From positions 1-64,000 of the forward strand of contig NZ_JASHIK010000004.1 of NCBI RefSeq assembly GCF_030733745.1: DNA of 64,000 bases. The letters are read 5' to 3'. The first letter of the stretch is position 1, and each line of letters opens with the position of its first letter. Source of the stretch: Stappia sp. MMSF_3263. GTDB taxonomy: Bacteria; Pseudomonadota; Alphaproteobacteria; Rhizobiales; Stappiaceae. Position numbers and translations under genes: made by a program. Shown here one piece after another: positions 33,606-42,338 of this stretch. Under the pieces are notes generated by a model. That model saw only the letters and a program-made list of their open reading frames with translations. It had not been told where the DNA came from and did no database searches.

Positions 33606-34537
33606 CCGGCGCGCCGGTTGCCCTGATCGGCCTCGGTGCCATGGGCTTCGGCATGGGCGAGTCCCTGCTGCGCGCGGGTCTCGACGTCTGCGGCATCGAC
33701 CGCGATCCAGACCGCATGGCGGCTTTCGCGGAAAAGGGCGGGCGCATCGCCACCGACGGGGCCGCGATCCGCGCAGCGCTTTCCAGCGCAAGTGCCGCGA
33801 TCCTTGTCGTGGTCAACGCCGCCCAGACGGAAGAGGTCCTGTTCGGTCCGGAAGGTATTGCCGGGCAGCTCCCGGAAGGCGCGGTCGTGGTTTCCTGCGC
33901 CACTTTCGCGCCCGAGCACGCGATTGATTTCGAGGCGCGCCTCGCCGAGCGGGGATTGCTCTACCTCGATGCGCCGATTTCCGGCGGAGCGGCGAAGGCG
34001 GCGGCGGGCCGACTGTCGATCATGGCCTCCGGCACGGCGGATGCCTTCGCCGCTGCCCGGCCCGCGCTCGATGCGATGGCCGAGACGGTCTTCGAGCTCG
34101 GCGACCGCGCCGGTCCCGGCTCGGCCATGAAGATCGTCAACCAGCTGCTCGCCGGCGTGCATATTGCCGCGACGGCCGAGGCCCTGACCTTCGGCGTCGG
34201 CCAGGGGATCGAGGTCGCCCGCATGGTCGATGTTATCTCGCGCTGCGCCGGCACCTCCTGGATGTTTGAGAACCGCGGTCCCTTCATCGCGGCGGGAGAC
34301 TACCGTCCGCATTCGGCGGTCGAGATTTTCGTCAAGGATCTTGGCATCGTCGCCGAGGCGGCGGAAAAGGGGGTCCTGTCCGTGCCCATGGCGCAGGCCG
34401 CGCTGGCCCGCTTCAACGCCGCGCGCGATGCGGGCCTGGGACGCGAGGGAGATGTTGCCGTCGCCAAGATCTATGCGCGCGAAGGCAGGCTCGCGCTGCC
34501 AGGCGTGCCGGAGAACGATGAGGGAAGCGGAGGCTGA
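33602..34537 (+). CDS. ltnD: L-threonate dehydrogenase
   Basis: A 311-residue beta-hydroxyacid dehydrogenase. The cofactor loop is GLGAMGFGM (residues 10-18), the substrate loop DAPISGGAAKA (123-133), and the catalytic lysine K177 lies in AMKIVNQLL. The family oxidises 2- or 3-hydroxyacids; next to otnK-C-I it is the L-threonate dehydrogenase giving 2-oxo-tetronate. The start overlaps denD and otnK begins 2 bases after its stop. Confidence 0.86.
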   Translation: MTGAPVALIGLGAMGFGMGESLLRAGLDVCGIDRDPDRMAAFAEKGGRIATDGAAIRAALSSASAAILVVVNAAQTEEVLFGPEGIAGQLPEGAVVVSCATFAPEHAIDFEARLAERGLLYLDAPISGGAAKAAAGRLSIMASGTADAFAAARPALDAMAETVFELGDRAGPGSAMKIVNQLLAGVHIAATAEALTFGVGQGIEVARMVDVISRCAGTSWMFENRGPFIAAGDYRPHSAVEIFVKDLGIVAEAAEKGVLSVPMAQAALARFNAARDAGLGREGDVAVAKIYAREGRLALPGVPENDEGSGG

Positions 34538-34539
34538 CC

Positions 34540-35808
34540 ATGCTGCTTGGATGCATCGGCGACGATCTGACGGGTTCGTCGGACCTTGCCAACACCCTGG
34601 TCAAGGGCGGCATGACCGTCACGCAATATTGCGGCCTGCCGCAACGGCCGGCGGCTTCCGATGTCGAGGCGGGCGTTGTCGCGCTGAAGACCCGCAGTCT
34701 GCCGGCGGACGAGGCGGTCGCCCAGTCGCTGGCCGCGTTCGAGTGGCTGCGCGCGCAAGGATGCCGGCAGTTCCTCTTCAAGTACTGCTCGACCTTCGAT
34801 TCCACTCCGGAAGGCAATATCGGTCCGGTCATCGATGCGTTGATGGACCGGTTGGAAACGGATCTGGCAATTGTCTGCCCCGTCTTCCCGGCCACCGGCC
34901 GGACCCTTTACCAGGGACATCTTTTCGTCGGGGATCGCCTGCTCAGTGAATCCGGCATGGAAGATCACCCGCTGACGCCGATGACCGATCCGGACATCCG
35001 CCGCTGGCTCGGCCATCAGACGCGGCGCCGGGTCGGCCATGTGGCGCATGCGACGGTTGCCGCCGGTGCCGAGGCGATCTCCGCCGCATTGGCGGCGGAA
35101 GCCGGCAAGGGCGCCGCGCCCCTGGTCGTCGACGCGATATCCGACAGCGATCTCGTCGCCATCGGAACGGCTGCGAGCGACCTTCCCCTGATCACCGGCG
35201 GATCCGGCATCGCGCTGGGGCTTCCCGGCAATTTTCGCCGTGCCGGCCTGCTGCGCGAGGGGGCAACCGCGTTCGAGGGGGTCGATGGTCCGGGCGCAAT
35301 CCTGTCCGGCTCCTGTTCGCGCGCGACCCGTGCCCAGGTCGAGCATCATCGCCGCAATCACCCCTCGCTGGAACTGCGCGCCGATGACGTGATGGAAGGG
35401 CGGGTCGTGGCCGCCGATATCGTCGATTTCGTGCTGTCCGCTTCGGAAAATACGCCGATGGTCTATTCGACGGCGGATCCTGAAGAAGTCCGCCGCGCCC
35501 AGGGCGTCTATGGCGGCATGGTGCTGGCCGAGGCGATCGAGGAGTTCTTCGCCGAGCTTACCGGTGCCCTCGTGGCTGGCGGGATCCGGCGTCTGGTTTC
35601 CGCTGGCGGAGAGACCTCCGGCGCGGTCATTCGCGGCATCGGGTGCGAGGCCTTGCGCATCGGTCCGGAGATCGACCCGGGCGTTCCGGCCTTGCGTGTC
35701 GAGGGCGCCGAACTGGCGCTGGCGCTCAAGTCGGGCAATTTCGGCGCCTTCGATTTCTTCGAACGCGCAATGGCGGCGCTCGCCGACAAGGAAGTGTCGC
35801 CGGCATGA
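34540..35808 (+). CDS. otnK: 3-oxo-tetronate kinase (DUF1537 family)
   Basis: A 422-residue kinase. It starts MLLGCIGDDLTGSSDLANTL, the standard substrate-domain motif, then has FKYCSTFDSTPEGNIGPV (about residues 78-95) and the C-terminal nucleotide motif SAGGETSGAVIRGI. It phosphorylates 3-oxo-tetronate at O4. It is the second DUF1537 kinase in this window and belongs clearly to the OtnK group by its length and its otnC/otnI neighbours. Its stop overlaps otnC by 4 bases. Confidence 0.9.
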   Translation: MLLGCIGDDLTGSSDLANTLVKGGMTVTQYCGLPQRPAASDVEAGVVALKTRSLPADEAVAQSLAAFEWLRAQGCRQFLFKYCSTFDSTPEGNIGPVIDALMDRLETDLAIVCPVFPATGRTLYQGHLFVGDRLLSESGMEDHPLTPMTDPDIRRWLGHQTRRRVGHVAHATVAAGAEAISAALAAEAGKGAAPLVVDAISDSDLVAIGTAASDLPLITGGSGIALGLPGNFRRAGLLREGATAFEGVDGPGAILSGSCSRATRAQVEHHRRNHPSLELRADDVMEGRVVAADIVDFVLSASENTPMVYSTADPEEVRRAQGVYGGMVLAEAIEEFFAELTGALVAGGIRRLVSAGGETSGAVIRGIGCEALRIGPEIDPGVPALRVEGAELALALKSGNFGAFDFFERAMAALADKEVSPA

Positions 35809-36455
35809 GCGAGGAAACGCGCCTGCGCGAACTCGTCTGCGATCTGTCACGCTCGATCTTCGATCGCGGCCTGACCGGCGGTGCCTCGGGCAATGTCTCG
35901 GTGCGGCTTCCCGATGGCGGCCTTTTGGTCAGTCCGACCGGGGTCTCGCTTGGCCGGCTGGATCCCGCCCGGCTGTCGCATTTCGATGCGAGCGGACAGC
36001 ATATGGGCGGGGACAAGCCCACCAAGGAAATGCCGTTGCACGCGGCTTTCTACGAGACGCGCGGGGCGAAGGCCGGCGCCGTCGTCCATCTCCATTCGAC
36101 CCATTCCGTGGCGCTCTCCATGCTGCCGGAGACCGACCCGGACAATGTGTTGCCGCCGCTGACGCCTTACTCGATCATGCGGCTGGGAAAGGTCAAGCTG
36201 CTGCCCTTCTTCCGCCCCGGCGATGCGGCGATGGGCGAGGCGATCCGCGGACTTGCCGGCCGGCGCAGCGCCGTGCTGCTCGCCAATCACGGCCCGGTCG
36301 TTGCGGCGAAGGATCTCGAGGCCGCCGTCTACGCGATGGAGGAGCTCGAGGAGACGGCGCGCCTGGCATTGCTGACGCGCGGGCTCAATCCGAAAATGCT
36401 CACGGATGCGCAGGTGCGCGGTATTGTCGATCACTTCGACGTGGAATGGGACTGA
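35805..36455 (+). CDS. otnC: 3-oxo-tetronate 4-phosphate decarboxylase (class II aldolase fold)
   Basis: A 216-residue zinc-dependent class II aldolase/adducin-family protein. GGASGNVSVRL (residues 26-36) forms the phosphate-binding region; VHLHSTHS and ANHGPVV supply the metal-binding histidines. OtnC decarboxylates 3-oxo-tetronate 4-phosphate to dihydroxyacetone phosphate and CO2, linking the route to glycolysis. Placed between otnK and otnI in one transcript. Confidence 0.88.
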   Translation: MSEETRLRELVCDLSRSIFDRGLTGGASGNVSVRLPDGGLLVSPTGVSLGRLDPARLSHFDASGQHMGGDKPTKEMPLHAAFYETRGAKAGAVVHLHSTHSVALSMLPETDPDNVLPPLTPYSIMRLGKVKLLPFFRPGDAAMGEAIRGLAGRRSAVLLANHGPVVAAKDLEAAVYAMEELEETARLALLTRGLNPKMLTDAQVRGIVDHFDVEWD

Positions 36456-36460
36456 CCGAC

Positions 36461-37261
36461 ATGACCGCCAGAACATCGCCATCCGCGCAATTGCTGCTCT
36501 CCGCCAATCTCGGGTTCCTCTGGACGGAGCTGCCGCTGCCGGATGCGGTGCGCGCCGCCGCCCGCGCCGGCTTCGATGCCGTCGAGCTGCACTGGCCGTA
36601 TTCCGTTCCTGCCCCGGAGTTGCGCGCGGCGGTCGAGGAGACCGGCCTTCCCGTGCTCGGTCTCAACATGTCGCGCGGCGATCCTGACAAAGGCGAGTTC
36701 GGTCTTGCCGCGCTGCCGGGCCGCGAGGCGGATGCGCTCGCCGCCTTCGAGCAGGCGCTCGGCTATGCCCGCCGCATCGATGCCGGCAACATACATGTCA
36801 TGGCCGGGCTTGCCGAAGGCGATGCGGCGCGCCGGACGTTCGTTGCCAACCTGCGCCGGTTCCGCGATCTTGCCGCTCCATACGGGGTGACGCTCTTGCT
36901 CGAACCGATCAACAGCCGCGACGTGCCCGGCTATTTCCTCAGCGATTGCGAGGCGGCGGCGGCGATCATTTCCGACTGCGGCGGTGACGGCATCCGCATC
37001 ATGTATGACTGCTACCACATGCAGATCATGCGCGGGGACCTGCTCAGGCAGGCTGCCCGGATGATGGACCTGATCGGCCATATCCAGTTCGCCGCCGTGC
37101 CCGACCGGGCCGAGCCGGACCATGGCGAGGTCGATTATGGCTGGCTGCTGCCGGCCTTGCGCGATGCGGGCTATAGCGGCTGCTTCGGCGCTGAGTACAA
37201 GCCGCGCGCCACGACCGACGACGGGCTTGGATGGATCGGGCGCATCGCGCCGCGCGGCTGA
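36461..37261 (+). CDS. otnI: 2-oxo-tetronate isomerase (hydroxypyruvate isomerase family)
   Basis: A 266-residue TIM-barrel sugar isomerase. It shows the family features ANLGFLWTELPL, FDAVELHWPY, LLLEPINSRDVPGYFL (metal-binding Glu) and MYDCYHMQIMRGDL. OtnI interconverts 2-oxo- and 3-oxo-tetronate, so products of both LtnD and DenD can enter the kinase step. Last gene of the plus-strand operon, convergent with the RpiR gene. Confidence 0.88.
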   Translation: MTARTSPSAQLLLSANLGFLWTELPLPDAVRAAARAGFDAVELHWPYSVPAPELRAAVEETGLPVLGLNMSRGDPDKGEFGLAALPGREADALAAFEQALGYARRIDAGNIHVMAGLAEGDAARRTFVANLRRFRDLAAPYGVTLLLEPINSRDVPGYFLSDCEAAAAIISDCGGDGIRIMYDCYHMQIMRGDLLRQAARMMDLIGHIQFAAVPDRAEPDHGEVDYGWLLPALRDAGYSGCFGAEYKPRATTDDGLGWIGRIAPRG

Positions 37262-37286
37262 TCCGGCGTCAGCTTCAAACCTGACC

Positions 37287-38177
37287 CTAGAACAGGCGAA
37301 CGTCCCGGGCCATGAGTTTCCACTGGTCGATGCGCTGTCGCCCGCCGTCGTCTTGCAGGCCGGCCACGCCGTCGACGACGAGATTGAGCGCGGAGACGAT
37401 GCCGACGGTCGATTCCAGGAACAGCCCGCTGCGCGACGGCGCGTGCAGAACCGCATCGGCGACGTCCTTTGCCCAGTGGCAGTACTCGTCGGTGACGACC
37501 ACGCAGCGCCGGCCCTGGTCCCGGGCAATCCGCGCCAGATCCTGAGATTCCCTTGCATAGGGGACGACATCGATCAGCAGGAGACAGGTGTCCTCGGGGC
37601 GGTCTCCGCCTTCCCCGGACGGTAGTAGCCATTCCGCCAGCATGCTGTCATGGGCTGAAAGATAGCGCACGTTCGGGCGGGCGATCGCCAGGCGGCGGGC
37701 GCAGTCCTCGGCGATGCCGCGCACCGACTGGAACCCGGTGACATAGACGCCTTGCGCCTCCGCCAGGCGCTTGGCCAATTCGCGGAACGCGTTGCTGCCG
37801 GCCTGCTGGAAGATGCTGTGCAACGCGTCGATTTCCGCGCCCAGAACCCGTTCCAGCCGGTCGTTCATGGCCGGAGCCTCGCCGCCCGCCATTGGCCGCG
37901 CACCGGCCGACAGCGAATACTGTTCGCGCATCATCGCCTTGAGCCCGCGCATGCCGTCGCAGCCGAGCCGGCGCAGCAGCCGCCCGACGGTCACTTCGCT
38001 GACACCGACCTTGGCGGCGAGCGTCCGGCCTGTTTCCAGCGCTAGTTTGTCGATGTTGAGCAGCATGAACTGCGCCAGGCGCGCCTCCTGCGTCGGCAGG
38101 CCTGGCAGGGCGGCATCTATCTTCTCCGCAAGTTCCGAGAAACTCACGGTCGGATAGGAGGCGAAACCTTCGCTCAT
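37287..38177 (-). CDS. RpiR/MurR family transcriptional regulator
   Basis: A 296-residue regulator with an N-terminal RpiR helix-turn-helix domain (about residues 12-88, including AKVGVSEVTVGRLLRRLG) and a C-terminal SIS domain (about 135-270). SIS domains bind phosphosugars, though in amino-acid and amine loci these regulators respond to other ligands. It is divergent from the potD-A-B-C operon across 134 bases and most likely controls it. The AT-rich stretch at 38200-38230 contains ATTTAAAT but no clear operator. Confidence 0.85.
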   Translation of the reverse strand: MSEGFASYPTVSFSELAEKIDAALPGLPTQEARLAQFMLLNIDKLALETGRTLAAKVGVSEVTVGRLLRRLGCDGMRGLKAMMREQYSLSAGARPMAGGEAPAMNDRLERVLGAEIDALHSIFQQAGSNAFRELAKRLAEAQGVYVTGFQSVRGIAEDCARRLAIARPNVRYLSAHDSMLAEWLLPSGEGGDRPEDTCLLLIDVVPYARESQDLARIARDQGRRCVVVTDEYCHWAKDVADAVLHAPSRSGLFLESTVGIVSALNLVVDGVAGLQDDGGRQRIDQWKLMARDVRLF

Positions 38178-38311
38178 GACGGCGCTCCGTGACAGAAAAA
38201 TAACATTTGCAGAATTTGTAATTTAAATGGCACCATCTATTCGTCAAATAAAAAATAATGGAGCCCAAGGAAAACCGGGCACTCCACCGCCATCCAGAGA
38301 GGAGCTTAAGA

Positions 38312-39382
38312 ATGAAGCTCGCATCAATCGTAGAAATGAAGCCGTCGATCCGGTCGATCGGTACCGTCGTCGCAATGTCCGGCGTCATCGTGGCGCTTGC
38401 AACGGGCGCCGCTACAGCTGAGGGAAAGCTCAGTCTTTACAACTGGGGAGATTACATCAACCCCAAGGTGCTCGAGAAATTCAGCGAGGAGTTCGACGTC
38501 GACGTCAGTCTCGACACATACGGAACGAACGAGGAGATGCTGGCCAAGATCCAGGCCGGCGCCAGCGGCTACGACGTCGTTTTTCCTTCGGTCCACATGC
38601 ATGACATCATGCAGCAACTGGGACTTCTGGCGAAGACGGGTATCGGCTCTCATCCGGACTTCAAGAATATCGATCCGCAGTTCGTTCGTTCGCAGAAGGA
38701 CCCGAACGCCGAATACTGTCTGCCCTATGCCTGGGGCTCCGTCGGCATCGTCTACAACCGCAAGAAGGCGGAAGGCATCGAGAGCTGGGCGGACTTCTTC
38801 GCCCTTGCCGAGAAGGGCGAGAAGATCATCATGCTCGACGACCTGCGCGAAACGCTGGGCGTCGGCCTGATCATGAACGGCCATTCGGTCAATTCTCGCG
38901 ATGAGGCGGAGGTCAGCCAGGCGGCCGACTATATCGTCGAGCGTCTCGGCAATATCAGCGCCTTCACCTATGACAGCATCCCGCTGGTGCAGTCGGGCGA
39001 CGTCGCGGCCGCGCATTGGTATGTCGGCGCCAACATCTTCGCCCAGGAGATGCCGGACGTCCTGAAATACATCATCCCCAAGGAAGGTGCGACCATGTAC
39101 CAGGAGGACATGTGCGTGCTCGCCTCGGCGCCCAACAAGGAAAACGCGATCCGGTTCATGGAGTTCTACCTGCGTCCGGAAATCGCGGCGCTCAACGTCT
39201 CGCAGCAGTTGAACGGCACGCCGAACCGGCCTGCACTCGATCTCATCCCGAAGGGGATCCGCGAGAACGAGAGCATCTACCCACCGCAGGACGTGATGGA
39301 CAAGCTCGAGATCTTCGAGGACTTGGGACAGGATCTGAAGCTCTACAATCGCGAATGGACGCGGGTGAAAACCGCCCGGTAG
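38312..39382 (+). CDS. potD: Polyamine ABC transporter substrate-binding protein (PotD/PotF-like)
   Basis: A 356-residue periplasmic binding protein. The mature part begins GKLSLYNWGDYINPKVLEKF, the diagnostic start of PotD/PotF proteins, after a signal peptide ending near ATAEG. LPYAWGSVGIVYN and the conserved aspartates and aromatic residues of the polyamine pocket are present. I chose the ATG at 38312 after GAGGAGCTTAAGA over an open frame beginning at 38258. First gene of a potD-A-B-C operon. A polyamine such as putrescine or spermidine is the likely ligand. Confidence 0.87.
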   Translation: MKLASIVEMKPSIRSIGTVVAMSGVIVALATGAATAEGKLSLYNWGDYINPKVLEKFSEEFDVDVSLDTYGTNEEMLAKIQAGASGYDVVFPSVHMHDIMQQLGLLAKTGIGSHPDFKNIDPQFVRSQKDPNAEYCLPYAWGSVGIVYNRKKAEGIESWADFFALAEKGEKIIMLDDLRETLGVGLIMNGHSVNSRDEAEVSQAADYIVERLGNISAFTYDSIPLVQSGDVAAAHWYVGANIFAQEMPDVLKYIIPKEGATMYQEDMCVLASAPNKENAIRFMEFYLRPEIAALNVSQQLNGTPNRPALDLIPKGIRENESIYPPQDVMDKLEIFEDLGQDLKLYNREWTRVKTAR

Positions 39383-39396
39383 CCCCGCGTTCCGTG

Positions 39397-39434
39397 CGGC
39401 CCGGCGGCAGTCCACTTTGGATGCCGCCGGGCCG
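39397..39434 (+). terminator. Perfect 13-bp hairpin between potD and potA
   Basis: Arms CGGCCCGGCGGCA (39397-39409) and TGCCGCCGGGCCG (39422-39434) enclose a 12-nt loop, 14 bases after the potD stop codon. No T-run. The strongest of the four hairpins that follow binding-protein genes in this window. Confidence 0.6.
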
Positions 39435-39462
39435 GTCCACCTGGCTTCATTCCGGATTTCCC

Positions 39463-40587
39463 ATGGCCCCGCTTCTCGAGATCAGAAACGCCACGCGCCA
39501 CTTCGCCACGCAGGGCGGCGCGCCCGTGACGGCCCTTGACGGTCTTTCGCTCACCGTCGCCGACAACGAGTTCGTCACCCTTCTGGGTCCCTCCGGTTGC
39601 GGCAAGACCACCTTGCTGCGCGCCATCAGCGGTTTCGAGGATCTCGATTCCGGCGACATCCTGATCGAGGGAACCTCCATCCTCGACCGCCCCGCGCACG
39701 CGCGTCCGGTCAACACCGTCTTCCAGAACTACGCCCTGTTTCCGCACATGAACGTCGCCCGCAATGTCGGCTACTCCCTCGAGGTCGCCGGTGTCTCGGG
39801 AGCTGAGCGCGCAAGGCGCGTTGCCGAGGCGCTGGAACTGGTCGGTCTCGGTGGTTACGGCGAACGTTCGGTGCGGCAATTGTCGGGCGGCCAGCAGCAG
39901 CGCGTTGCGCTCGCCCGCGCCATCGTCGCCCGCCCGCGCCTCCTGCTGCTTGACGAGCCGCTCTCCGCGCTCGACCGGAACCTCCGGCAGAGGATGCAGG
40001 AGGAGCTGAAGCAGCTCCAGCACGGGCTTGGCATCTCCTTCGTCTTCGTCACCCATGACCAGGAAGAGGCGCTGACCATGTCGGACCGGATCGTCGTGCT
40101 CGACGGCGGCCGGATCCAGCAGCTCGGCCCGCCCGAGGACATCTACTTCCGTCCGGAAAACGCCTTCGTCGCCCGCTTCGTCGGCGAGAGCAATCTGGTG
40201 ACGGCCCATGTCCTGTCCCGTTCGGGCGAGGAGGGCTTGCTGGAAGTTGCCGGCGGCGCCCGGCTGGTGCTGTCCGGGGACCGGGTCGTGCCCGGGATCG
40301 ACGCAACGCTTCTGTTTCGTCCTGAAAGCGTCTCCGTTGCATCCGGCCCGGAAGCGGCCGCGTCCGAACCCGGTGCCGCCGGCCTGTCGCTTGCCGGAAG
40401 GCTCACGCAGTCCTCCTTCACCGGGTCGGACTACCGCCTGGAAATCGATGTGCCGGGCGTCGGCCCGCTCAAGGCGACCGTACGCCATCTGGCGCAATCC
40501 TCCTCCGGCGGTCTTGCCCCGGGCGAGCCCGTGGCGCTGCATGTGCCCTCGGCCGCGATCCATGTTCTCGCCGGACCGCCGGCATGA
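39463..40587 (+). CDS. potA: Polyamine ABC transporter ATP-binding protein
   Basis: A 374-residue ATPase. Walker A GPSGCGKT is at residues 42-49, signature LSGGQ at 140-144 and Walker B LLLDEP at 161-166, followed by a TOBE domain. The start ATG at 39463 lies 80 bases after potD, beyond the hairpin. It overlaps potB by 4 bases. It is paralogous to the ATPase at 5704 but belongs to a different operon. Confidence 0.92.
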   Translation: MAPLLEIRNATRHFATQGGAPVTALDGLSLTVADNEFVTLLGPSGCGKTTLLRAISGFEDLDSGDILIEGTSILDRPAHARPVNTVFQNYALFPHMNVARNVGYSLEVAGVSGAERARRVAEALELVGLGGYGERSVRQLSGGQQQRVALARAIVARPRLLLLDEPLSALDRNLRQRMQEELKQLQHGLGISFVFVTHDQEEALTMSDRIVVLDGGRIQQLGPPEDIYFRPENAFVARFVGESNLVTAHVLSRSGEEGLLEVAGGARLVLSGDRVVPGIDATLLFRPESVSVASGPEAAASEPGAAGLSLAGRLTQSSFTGSDYRLEIDVPGVGPLKATVRHLAQSSSGGLAPGEPVALHVPSAAIHVLAGPPA

Positions 40588-41510
40588 GCGCGCGCAAGCC
40601 GATAGAACTGCGCCAGAAGAGCGTCCTTGCCGGCCTGCTGGCGGCGCCGACGCTGTTCCTGGCCGTCTTTTTCGCCGGCCCGCTCGGCCTCATGTTCATC
40701 TACAGCTGGCTCGAGCCGGGCCTTTACGGCGGCGTCGAGTGGACCTTCTATGACCTCAGCTATGGCCGGATCTTCGGCTGGGCCGACACCCGCTACGAGA
40801 AATTCGACCCGGTCTATCTGGAAATCTTCCTGCGCTCCGTGGTGCTTGCCCTGCAGACCTCGTTCTTCTGCCTGCTCATCTGCTATCCGGCCGCCTTCTG
40901 GGTCAGCCGGCTCGGGGAGCGGGCCAAGAGCCTCTGCCTGTTCCTGATCACGTTGCCCTTTTTCGTCAGCCTCGTGGTCAGGCTTTTCGCCTGGGTGCTG
41001 CTGCTCAGGCCGACCGGGCTGATCAACCAGTTCCTGATCGGGCTCGGGCTCATCGACACGCCGCTGGAAATCATCTTCACCGAGACTGCGGTCGTGATCG
41101 GCATGGTCTATGTGTTCATCCCCTTTATGTTCCTGCCGCTCTATGCCAGCGTCGAGAAGCTCGACGCCAGCCTGATCGAGGCATCCGGCGATCTCGGCGC
41201 GACCCGGCTGCAGACCTTCCGCAAGGTGGTCCTGCCGCTCACCCTGCCGGGCATCATCGGCGGCTCGATCATCGTCTTCATTCCAAGCCTTGGAAACTTC
41301 ATCGTCCCCTCGCTGCTCGGCGGGGCAAAGGTGGTGATGACCGGAAACCTGATCGAGCAGCAGTTCCTGTCGGCCCGCAACTGGCCCTTCGGCGCGGCGC
41401 TGGGCATGACGGTGATGGCCTCGGTGCTGTTGCTGCTCGTGGTCTATGTGCGCCTTCTGGGGCGCGACGAGATGCCGGCCGCCCGCATCCGGTCAAGCGA
41501 AGGAGGGTGA
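40584..41510 (+). CDS. potB: Polyamine ABC transporter permease PotB-like
   Basis: A 308-residue inner-membrane permease with six helices and an extended periplasmic region after helix 1 (YDLSYGRIFGWADTRY). The EAA loop starts at LIEASGDLGATRLQTF. Translation is coupled to potA by a 4-base overlap. It forms the transport channel with the next gene. Confidence 0.9.
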   Translation: MSARKPIELRQKSVLAGLLAAPTLFLAVFFAGPLGLMFIYSWLEPGLYGGVEWTFYDLSYGRIFGWADTRYEKFDPVYLEIFLRSVVLALQTSFFCLLICYPAAFWVSRLGERAKSLCLFLITLPFFVSLVVRLFAWVLLLRPTGLINQFLIGLGLIDTPLEIIFTETAVVIGMVYVFIPFMFLPLYASVEKLDASLIEASGDLGATRLQTFRKVVLPLTLPGIIGGSIIVFIPSLGNFIVPSLLGGAKVVMTGNLIEQQFLSARNWPFGAALGMTVMASVLLLLVVYVRLLGRDEMPAARIRSSEGG

Positions 41511-41512
41511 GA

Positions 41513-42334
41513 ATGTTCAGGAAAAGGATCGGGCTTCTCGCCGTTTACGGCATTGCCTTCTTCGCCTTCATCTACGCGCCGATTTTCCTCGTCGTCGTCT
41601 ATTCATTCAATGCCAATCCGGTCAACATGATGATCTGGAGCGGGTTCACCCTTGACTGGTACCGCACCATCTTCGGCTTCTCCGCGGCCACGACCGAACT
41701 GTCTCTTTATGTGGAATCGACCGACCAGCTCCTGCGCGCGGTCCGCAACAGCCTGATCGTCGCCCTGACGACGACGCTGGTCTCCACCGTTCTGGGCACG
41801 TCGGTGGCCCTGGCGGTGGCGCGGTTCCGTTTCCGGCTGAAGGCCTTCTACCGGGCGCTGATGTTCCTGCCGATGATCATGCCGGACATCGTGCTCGGCA
41901 TCGCGTTGCTGATCTTCTTCGTCAGCTTCGGCATGAGCCTTGGTCTCGTCAGCATCATCATCGGCCATTGCACCTTCCTGACAAGCTATGTCTTCATCGT
42001 GGTCAGCGCGCGTCTGGCCGGCATGGACATGTCGCTGGAGGAAGCCTCGGCCGACCTTGGCGCCAATGGCTGGGTCACGTTTCGGAAGGTGACGTTGCCG
42101 CTGATCCTGCCCGGTGTGATCGGCGGCGCGCTGCTCGCCTTCATCATCTCGATGGACGACCTCGTCATCACCTACTTCATCTCCGGCGTCGATTCGACCA
42201 CGCTGCCCGTCTTCATCTACGGCATGCTGCGGCGGGGAATTAAGCCGGAAATCAATGCGATCGCGACCGTGATGCTGCTCTTCTCCTTCCTGGTCGCCTC
42301 GCTCGGCCTCTATTTCAGAGCGCGAGGAAGATAA
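41513..42334 (+). CDS. potC: Polyamine ABC transporter permease PotC-like
   Basis: A 273-residue permease with six helices (GIAFFAFIYAPIFLVVVYSF as helix 1) and an EAA loop starting at LEEASADLGANGWVTF. The ATG at 41513 is chosen because a perfect AGGAGG lies at 41501-41506; a GTG at 41507 would sit on that site. It ends 4 bases before the aminopeptidase gene, so that gene is probably co-transcribed. Confidence 0.9.
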   Translation: MFRKRIGLLAVYGIAFFAFIYAPIFLVVVYSFNANPVNMMIWSGFTLDWYRTIFGFSAATTELSLYVESTDQLLRAVRNSLIVALTTTLVSTVLGTSVALAVARFRFRLKAFYRALMFLPMIMPDIVLGIALLIFFVSFGMSLGLVSIIIGHCTFLTSYVFIVVSARLAGMDMSLEEASADLGANGWVTFRKVTLPLILPGVIGGALLAFIISMDDLVITYFISGVDSTTLPVFIYGMLRRGIKPEINAIATVMLLFSFLVASLGLYFRARGR

Positions 42335-42338
42335 CTCC

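Noticed and set aside
38232-38247. TGGCACC-containing sigma-54-like site before potD
   Set aside because: The required GC at -12 is missing at the correct spacing.
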